64,000 nucleotides of DNA from assembly GCA_028866435.1 (NCBI GenBank), contig JAGWIC010000003.1, positions 1-64,000 of the forward strand. The letters run 5' to 3'. This DNA comes from Lysobacteraceae bacterium. Lineage in GTDB: Bacteria > Pseudomonadota > Gammaproteobacteria > Xanthomonadales > Rhodanobacteraceae. A program made the position numbers and the translations under genes. Shown piece after piece: positions 58,251 through 64,000 of the stretch (position 1 is its first letter; every line of letters starts with the position of its first letter). The notes beneath the pieces were generated by a model, which worked only from the letters and a program-made list of their open reading frames with translations, had not been told where the DNA came from and made no database searches.

Positions 58251-59318
58251 ATGTACACCCCGTTGAGCATCGACCCGACCAGGGCGCTTGGCGACATCGC
58301 CAGTTTCCAGCGCAAGCTCGCTGCCGGCATGGGGCTGCTGCGCAACATGCGCGAGCCCGAATACGCCAACACGCCACGCGAGCTCGTTTACAGCGAGGAC
58401 AAGCTCAAGGTCTGGCACTTCAGGGGCAACGGCAAGCCGACCTCGAAGACGCCACTGCTGATCGTCTATGCGCTGGTCAACACGGTGTGGATGACCGACC
58501 TGCAGGCCGACCGTTCGATGGTGCGCAACCTGCTCGACCAGGGCGAGGACGTCTACCTGATCGACTGGGGTTATCCGGAGGGCGTCGACCGCTGGCTAAC
58601 CCTCGACGACTACATCAATGGCTACCTCGATCGCTGTGTCGATGCGGTGCGCGGGCGGCATGGGCTGGAAGCGGTCAACATGCTGGGCATCTGTCAGGGC
58701 GGCGCGTTTTCGCTGTGCTACACGGCGCTGCACCCTGAAAAGGTGAAGAACCTGATCACCATGGTCACGCCGGTGGATTTCCACACGCCGGACAACATGC
58801 TGTCGCAATGGTGCCGGAACATGGATGTCGACCTCTTCGTCGACACCATGGGGAACATTCCCGCCGGGCTGATGAACTATGTCTACCTGACGCTCAAGCC
58901 GGTGCGGCTGAACCAGCAGAAGTACATCGGCATGGTCGACATCCTCGACAACCCGGTCGAGCTGGAGAACTTCCTGCGCATGGAGCGCTGGATTTTCGAC
59001 TCGCCCGATCAGGCGGGCGAGGCTTTCCGCCAGTTCATCAAGGATTTCTACCAGGGCAACAAGCTGGTCAAGGGCACCTTGGCCATTGGCGGCCAGACGG
59101 TGGATCTTGGCATGGTGACCCAGCCGGTGCTGAATATCTTCGCCGAGCAGGACCACCTGGTGCCGCCGGATGCCTCGCGTGCGCTGGGCCGGCATGTGGG
59201 TACCACCGACTATACCCAGCTCGCCTTCAAGGGCGGCCATATCGGCATCTACGTTTCGGGTCGGGCGCAGCGCGAGGTGCCACCGGCGATCCACCAGTGG
59301 CTGCGGGCGCGCGATTGA
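58251..59318 (+). CDS. phaC: Class III PHA synthase subunit PhaC
   Basis: A 355-residue polymerase that joins 3-hydroxyacyl-CoA units into polyester. The lipase-like box GICQGG carries Cys148; Asp301 in AEQDHLVPP and His330 in FKGGHIGIY complete the triad, matching Cys149/Asp302/His331 of the Allochromatium enzyme. The length (about 355) marks class III, which needs PhaE. AAGGAG precedes the ATG. No phaA or phaB lies nearby. Confidence 0.96.
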   Translation: MYTPLSIDPTRALGDIASFQRKLAAGMGLLRNMREPEYANTPRELVYSEDKLKVWHFRGNGKPTSKTPLLIVYALVNTVWMTDLQADRSMVRNLLDQGEDVYLIDWGYPEGVDRWLTLDDYINGYLDRCVDAVRGRHGLEAVNMLGICQGGAFSLCYTALHPEKVKNLITMVTPVDFHTPDNMLSQWCRNMDVDLFVDTMGNIPAGLMNYVYLTLKPVRLNQQKYIGMVDILDNPVELENFLRMERWIFDSPDQAGEAFRQFIKDFYQGNKLVKGTLAIGGQTVDLGMVTQPVLNIFAEQDHLVPPDASRALGRHVGTTDYTQLAFKGGHIGIYVSGRAQREVPPAIHQWLRARD

Positions 59319-59346
59319 TCCGTCATGACAGGAAGGGGCAGCGCCG

Positions 59347-59538
59347 ATGAATGAACCGAGGCAATTGCGGCGGTCGCGCAGCAACCGGAGCCTGGCGGGT
59401 GTCTGCGCCGGCATCGCGGAATATTTTGGCTGGGATCCGACCCTGGTGCGCGTCGCCTGGGTCGTGCTGACCCTGCTGGGCGGCTCGGGCATCTTGCTGT
59501 ACCTGATTTTCTGGGTGGTCATGCCCGAAGCCGAATGA
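59347..59538 (+). CDS. PspC-domain membrane protein
   Basis: A 63-residue single-helix protein consisting only of a PspC domain: [31 protein letters not shown] followed by the membrane helix [17 protein letters not shown]. PspC proteins sense envelope stress, but no pspA or pspB is near, so a stress role is not shown. GGAAGGGG lies upstream of the start. An in-frame reading of the next gene could overlap its stop. Confidence 0.88.
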   Translation: MNEPRQLRRSRSNRSLAGVCAGIAEYFGWDPTLVRVAWVVLTLLGGSGILLYLIFWVVMPEAE

Positions 59539-59576
59539 GTTTCGTGGTCGATGCGGACTTCGGCGATAATCGACCG

Positions 59577-60596
59577 ATGACCCAACTTTCCGAAACCCAC
59601 GATTCCATCCGGGCGGTGCAATGGCAGGGCGATCACCTGCGCCTGCTCGACCAGCGCCGCCTGCCGGCGCAGGAGGTGTGGATCGCCTGTCGCGATGCGG
59701 CGCAGGTGACCACGGCCATCCGCGATCTGGCCGTTCGCGGCGCACCGGCCATCGGCATCGCCGCCGCATGGGGCGTGGCGATGGCGTCGCAGCAGCACGC
59801 GTCGCTGCCACCGGTCCTGGACATGCTGCGCGCGGCCCGCCCCACGGCGGTGAACCTGATGTGGGCGCTGGATCGCATGAAGCGACGCATCGCCGCCGGC
59901 GCCGACACCGCCGCCCTGCTGGTCGAGGCGCAAAGGATCCAGGATGAGGACCTCGCCGCCAACCGGCGCATGGGCGAACTCGGCGCCGCGCTGATCGCGC
60001 CGGGCTCGGGGGTGCTGACCCACTGCAATACCGGCTCGCTGGCGACCGCGGGTTTCGGCACCGCGCTGGGGGTCATTCGTGCCGGTGTCGCGGCCGGCCG
60101 GATTGCCAGGGTTTACGCCGGTGAGACCCGGCCCTGGCAGCAGGGGGCGCGACTGACCATGTGGGAGCTGGTGCGCGATGGCATTGCGGCCCAGCTCATC
60201 GCCGATTCGGCGGCGGCCCACCTGATGAAATCCGGTGCGGTGCAATGGGTCATCGTGGGCGCCGACCGGATCGCCGCCAATGGCGATACGGCGAACAAGA
60301 TCGGCACCTACCAGCTGGCGATCGCCGCGAAATACCACGGCGTGAAGTTCATGGTGGTGGCGCCGTCATCGACCGTCGACATGGCCACCGGCGACGGTGA
60401 GCAGATCGAGATCGAGTTGCGCGATCCGGCCGAGTTGCTCGGCTTCGCCGGTTCGCGCACGGTGGTGGAGGGCGCGCAGGCGTGGAACCCGGTGTTCGAC
60501 GTCACGCCGGCGGAACTGATCGACGCCATCGTCACCGAACGCGGCGTGATCGAGCGGCCCGGCCGGCTCGCCATGCAGGCCATGTTCGGTCGCTGA
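59577..60596 (+). CDS. mtnA: Methylthioribose-1-phosphate isomerase
   Basis: A 339-residue enzyme of the methionine salvage pathway that converts methylthioribose-1-phosphate to methylthioribulose-1-phosphate. [17 protein letters not shown], the catalytic Cys in [19 protein letters not shown] and the catalytic Asp in [19 protein letters not shown] are present. Two starts compete: ATG 59535, overlapping the PspC stop (353 residues), and ATG 59577. A GATAAT at 59565-59570 just before the latter looks like a -10, which would make that message leaderless. Confidence 0.93.
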   Translation: MTQLSETHDSIRAVQWQGDHLRLLDQRRLPAQEVWIACRDAAQVTTAIRDLAVRGAPAIGIAAAWGVAMASQQHASLPPVLDMLRAARPTAVNLMWALDRMKRRIAAGADTAALLVEAQRIQDEDLAANRRMGELGAALIAPGSGVLTHCNTGSLATAGFGTALGVIRAGVAAGRIARVYAGETRPWQQGARLTMWELVRDGIAAQLIADSAAAHLMKSGAVQWVIVGADRIAANGDTANKIGTYQLAIAAKYHGVKFMVVAPSSTVDMATGDGEQIEIELRDPAELLGFAGSRTVVEGAQAWNPVFDVTPAELIDAIVTERGVIERPGRLAMQAMFGR

Positions 60597-60736
60597 GTCG
60601 GCGCCGCGCAGGCCTGGCGCCTGGCCGGCCATCGAGCCCATCGGTCCACACCGACCACCCCCATTCGGGCGCTGAAACGGGTTGTGCCGGCGCGGCCACC
60701 GGGTCATTTCGGCGGTTGCCGGACCGTGCTTCGCGC

Positions 60737-60756
60737 GCACTCGATGACGCGAGTGC
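60737..60756 (+). terminator. Hairpin in the 300-base mtnA-gyrA gap
   Basis: GCACTCG pairs with CGAGTGC around a 6-base loop and is followed by AAAG, not T. It may end mtnA transcription weakly. Downstream, 60757-60800 is an unusually AT-rich island for this GC-rich window and probably holds the gyrA promoter region; I see no well-spaced -35/-10 pair there, and no gene in the gap. Confidence 0.4.
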
Positions 60757-60896
60757 AAAGTATTGATTTGAAAGGATTAAATACTGTCGTTTTGATGCTC
60801 GTCGTGGTACACTTCGCCGGTTGATTTCGGGTCGCTTGCGCATGCGCTTGAGGCGCGTCGCCAGCGTCCTTTTTTCGTCTACAGGGAAGCCGATCA

Positions 60897-63485
60897 ATGG
60901 CAGATCTCGCCAAAGAAATCATTCGCGTCAACATCGAAGATGAGATGCGCCAGAGCTATCTCGATTACGCCATGAGCGTGATCGTGGGCCGCGCCCTGCC
61001 GGATGTCCGCGATGGTCTGAAACCCGTGCATCGCCGCGTGTTGTTCGCGATGAATGAACTGGGCAATGTGTGGAACAAGCCGTACAAGAAGTCGGCCCGC
61101 GTGGTGGGTGACGTGATCGGTAAGTACCATCCGCATGGCGACCAGTCCGTTTACGACGCCATCGTGCGCATGGCGCAGCCGTTCTCGCTGCGCTACCTGC
61201 TGGTCGACGGCCAGGGCAACTTCGGCTCGGTCGATGGCGACAATGCCGCCGCGATGCGTTACACCGAGGTGCGCATGTCGCGGCTCACCCACGAGTTGTT
61301 GGCCGACATCGACAAGGACACCGTCGATTTCGGTTTCAACTACGACGAGAGCGAGCGCGAGCCGCTGGTGCTGCCGTCGCGGGTGCCCAACCTGCTGGTC
61401 AACGGCTCGGCCGGCATCGCGGTGGGCATGGCCACCAATATCCCGCCGCACAACCTCAACGAGGTGGTCGCGGCGACGGTCGCGTTGATCGATGATCCGT
61501 CATTGGGCATCGACGAGCTGATGCAGTACATCCCGGGCCCGGACTTCCCCACCCACGGCATCATCAACGGTTCCTCCGGCATCATCGAGGCCTATCGCAC
61601 GGGACGCGGGCGCATCCTGGTGCGCGCCCGGACCGAGGTGGAAACCGAGGCGAACGGCCGCGAGACGATCATCGTCCACGAGCTGCCGTACCAGGTGAAC
61701 AAGGCGCGGCTGATCGAGAAGATCGCCGAGCTGGTGAAGGAGAAGAAGCTCGAGGGGATCAGCGAGCTGCGCGACGAGTCCGACAAGGACGGCATGCGCA
61801 TCGTGATCGAGATCCGCCGCGATGCCATGGGCGACGTGGTGCTGAACAACCTGTTCCAGCAGACCCAGCTGCAGGTGACCTTCGGCATCAACATGGTGGC
61901 CTTGCTGGATGGCCAGCCGAAGCTGCTCAACCTCAAGGACATCCTCGAAGCGTTCATCCGCCACCGCCGCGAGGTGGTCACCCGGCGCACCATCTTCGAG
62001 TTGCGCAAGGCGCGTGCCCGCGCGCACATCCTCGAAGGCCTCACCGTGGCGCTGGCCAACATCGACGACATGATCGAGCTGATCAAGACGTCGGCCTCGC
62101 CCGCCGAGGCCCGCGAGCGGATGGTGTCGCGGCGCTGGGAGGCCGGCCTGGTGCGCGCCCTGCTGTCGGCCACCGGCGCCGATGCGTCGCGGCCGGAGGA
62201 CATGGATCCGCGCGACGGCCTGAAGGATGACGGTTACCAACTGTCCGAGGCGCAGGCGCTGGAAATCCTCGCGATGCGGCTGCATCGCCTCACCGGCCTG
62301 GAACAGGAAAAGCTCTCCGACGAATACCGACAGATCCTGGACACCATCCGCGGCCTGATCGAGATCCTGGAGAACCCCGGGCGCCTGCTGGAGGTGATCC
62401 GCGGCGAACTGGACGCGGTGAAGGAGGAATTCGGCGATGCCCGCCGCACCGAGATCCAGCATTCGCAGGAAGACCTCGACGTGCTCGACCTGATCGCGCC
62501 GGAAGACATGGTGGTCACCCTCTCGCACACCGGCTACATCAAGCGTCAGTCCGCCAGCATCTACCGTTCGCAGCGCCGCGGCGGCAAGGGGCGTTCGGCC
62601 TCCGCGCTGAAGGACGAGGATGTCGTCGAGCAGCTGTGGGTGGTCAATACCCATGACACCCTGCTCACCTTCACCAGCACCGGCCGTGTCTACTGGCTCA
62701 AGGTCTACCAGATTCCCGAGGCGGGCCCCGGCGCGCGCGGCAAGCCGATCATCAACCTGCTGGCGCTGGGTGAGGGCGAGAAGGTGCAGGCCGTGCTGCC
62801 GATACGCGAGTACAGCGGCGACCGTTTCGTGTTCTTCGCCACCAGGCAGGGTACGGTCAAGAAGACCCCGCTCGATGAATTCGCCTTCCAGCTGCAGAAG
62901 GGCAAGCTCGCGATCAGGCTCAACGACGGTGACGCGCTGGTCGACGTCGAGCTGACCGACGGCAACAGCGACATCCTGATGTTCGCCTCCAACGGCAAGG
63001 TCAATCGTTTCGACGAGAACACCGTGCGCTCGATGGGCCGCACCGCCGCCGGCGTGCGCGGCATGCGGCTGGCCGAAGGCGCCGAAGTGGTGTCGCTGAT
63101 CGTGGCCGCCGAGGGCGACATCCTCACCGCGACCGCCCGCGGCTACGGCAAGCGTACCGCGCTGGTGGAGTTCACCAAGAAGGGCCGCGGCACCCAGGGC
63201 GTGATCGGCATCCAGTGTTCCGAGCGCAATGGCCCGCTGGTCGGCGCGGTGCAGGTCACCGAGGCGCACGAGCTGATGCTGATCTCCGACCAGGGCACGC
63301 TGGTGCGTACCCGGGTGGCGGAAGTCTCGCAGCTCGGCCGCAACACCCAGGGCGTCACCCTGATTCGCCTGCCCGCCGACGAAACGCTGGTCAGCGTGAT
63401 GCGGCTCGATGCCCTGGAGGATGTTGGCGAAGAGCCCACGCCCGACGGCGGCGCGACAGCGGATGGGGGCGCGGACGAAAGCTGA
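60897..63485 (+). CDS. gyrA: DNA gyrase subunit A
   Basis: An 862-residue topoisomerase subunit that cuts and rejoins DNA during negative supercoiling. [31 protein letters not shown] is the winged-helix start; Tyr122 in [11 protein letters not shown] is the catalytic tyrosine. The quinolone-determining region reads [15 protein letters not shown], with Gln83 in place of the E. coli Ser83 and Asp87 kept. The C-terminal beta-pinwheel includes QRRGGKG, the GyrA box. The tail is acidic and glycine rich. AGGGAAG precedes the ATG. Confidence 0.98.
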   Translation: MADLAKEIIRVNIEDEMRQSYLDYAMSVIVGRALPDVRDGLKPVHRRVLFAMNELGNVWNKPYKKSARVVGDVIGKYHPHGDQSVYDAIVRMAQPFSLRYLLVDGQGNFGSVDGDNAAAMRYTEVRMSRLTHELLADIDKDTVDFGFNYDESEREPLVLPSRVPNLLVNGSAGIAVGMATNIPPHNLNEVVAATVALIDDPSLGIDELMQYIPGPDFPTHGIINGSSGIIEAYRTGRGRILVRARTEVETEANGRETIIVHELPYQVNKARLIEKIAELVKEKKLEGISELRDESDKDGMRIVIEIRRDAMGDVVLNNLFQQTQLQVTFGINMVALLDGQPKLLNLKDILEAFIRHRREVVTRRTIFELRKARARAHILEGLTVALANIDDMIELIKTSASPAEARERMVSRRWEAGLVRALLSATGADASRPEDMDPRDGLKDDGYQLSEAQALEILAMRLHRLTGLEQEKLSDEYRQILDTIRGLIEILENPGRLLEVIRGELDAVKEEFGDARRTEIQHSQEDLDVLDLIAPEDMVVTLSHTGYIKRQSASIYRSQRRGGKGRSASALKDEDVVEQLWVVNTHDTLLTFTSTGRVYWLKVYQIPEAGPGARGKPIINLLALGEGEKVQAVLPIREYSGDRFVFFATRQGTVKKTPLDEFAFQLQKGKLAIRLNDGDALVDVELTDGNSDILMFASNGKVNRFDENTVRSMGRTAAGVRGMRLAEGAEVVSLIVAAEGDILTATARGYGKRTALVEFTKKGRGTQGVIGIQCSERNGPLVGAVQVTEAHELMLISDQGTLVRTRVAEVSQLGRNTQGVTLIRLPADETLVSVMRLDALEDVGEEPTPDGGATADGGADES

Positions 63486-63498
63486 CCCGCGCTTCGAA

Positions 63499-63535
63499 AT
63501 GCAAGAAGCCCCGGCACGGCCGGGGCTTCTTGCAT
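63499..63535. terminator. 17-bp hairpin terminator after gyrA
   Basis: Arms 63499-63515 and 63519-63535 pair perfectly over 17 bp with a 3-base ACG loop. It lies 14 bases past the gyrA stop and faces the convergent DoxX gene, so it could serve both strands. The 110 bases after it hold no gene. Confidence 0.75.
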
Positions 63536-63645
63536 GTGGCGGGTGCTGGATTCGGCCACAGCATGTTTGCTGCAGGGCGCGCGCAGCCTGCTCGAGCGTG
63601 CTGCCGGGCGGCGGCCGGGATTTCCGGGCTCGCCGCGGCAAGCGC

Positions 63646-64000
63646 CTACCGTCGGTCGATCGAATACCTGCCCGGACCGGTGAGGCACAGCAGCAACAGG
63701 CCGCCGATGATCGAGAGGTTCTTGTAGAAGTTGATCATGTTGGCCATCTGCTCGGCGCCCGTCATCGTCCAGTAATGGTGGCCGATCAGCGCCGTGCCCA
63801 GCGTATACAGCGCCATCAACAGCGCCAGCGGCCGCGTCCAGTAGCCCAGCACGATCGCCAGGCCGACGAAGAACTCCATCACGATGACCACGACCGCGGT
63901 TAGCGCGGGCAGCGGCAGGCCTTCGGCCGCCATGTAGGCGCTGGTGCCGGCGTAGTCGGTGAGCTTGCTCCAGCCGAACAGCACGAACAGCAGCATCAGC
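63646..64000 (-). CDS. DoxX family membrane protein (partial)
   Basis: The last 117 residues of a small membrane protein whose start lies beyond the window end; the frame stays open to base 64000 and the internal Met at 63996 is preceded by another coding codon. FGWSKLTDYAGTSAYMAAEGLPLP and three further hydrophobic segments, ending GLLLLCLTGPGRYSID, are the DoxX pattern. The family includes quinone-linked and redox-related membrane proteins; the specific role is unknown. It is convergent with gyrA. Confidence 0.88.
   Translation of the reverse strand, partial: LMLLFVLFGWSKLTDYAGTSAYMAAEGLPLPALTAVVVIVMEFFVGLAIVLGYWTRPLALLMALYTLGTALIGHHYWTMTGAEQMANMINFYKNLSIIGGLLLLCLTGPGRYSIDRR

Overview
The window is a high-GC, almost fully coding stretch of a gammaproteobacterial chromosome. 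I infer the Xanthomonadales, most likely Rhodanobacteraceae. The basis is the tRNA-Ser/4.5S RNA/dnaX/ybaB/recR block, holB and pilZ close together, a class III phaE-phaC pair, a PabB of the PIAGT type and a GyrA with Gln83. No 16S gene is present, so the genus is not fixed.

Layout. 1-7765: the end of a DUF6165-like gene, a membrane EAL protein with a degenerate GGDEF, a secreted GH92 alpha-mannosidase, and an LPS-core group (GT9 heptosyltransferase divergent from kdkA plus an MBL-fold hydrolase). 7780-11491: a promoter, a broken tRNA-Ser copy, an intact tRNA-Ser(GGA), SRP RNA, dnaX, ybaB, recR and hinT. 11547-17185 (minus strand): Slp lipoprotein, TgpA-like transglutaminase, DUF58, MoxR, YceF and a small membrane protein. 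17293-28788: the yceD-rpmF and fatty-acid genes (fabH, fabD, fabG, acpP, fabF), then the tightly coupled pabB-pabC-mltG-tmk-holB-PIG-L run. 28971-32310: a large GAF-GAF-PAS-GGDEF-EAL protein and pilZ. 32370-47426: the complete 14-gene nuoA-N operon for respiratory complex I. 47504-56975: tRNA-fMet and rimP-nusA-infB-rbfA-truB-rpsO-pnp, a translation/RNA-decay superoperon in the order known from enteric bacteria. 57099-64000: phaE-phaC, a PspC-domain protein, mtnA, gyrA and the end of a DoxX gene.

How the genes work together. Most of the window is core information processing, fatty-acid and folate precursor synthesis, and respiration. Many genes are translationally coupled by ATGA or TGATG overlaps. 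Accessory features are few: GH92, the two c-di-GMP proteins, the PIG-L deacetylase and the PHA synthase pair.

I found no phage, transposase, CRISPR or toxin-antitoxin system, and no convincing new multi-gene system. The most unusual items are small: a tRNA-Ser copy split in its T-loop by an 81-nt block of three hairpins; a family of 7-bp tandem repeats in inverted arms inside the nuo and infB operons; a FimX-like gene placed directly before pilZ; a PHA synthase subunit with a histone-H1-like tail; and structured leaders before nuoA and rpsO.
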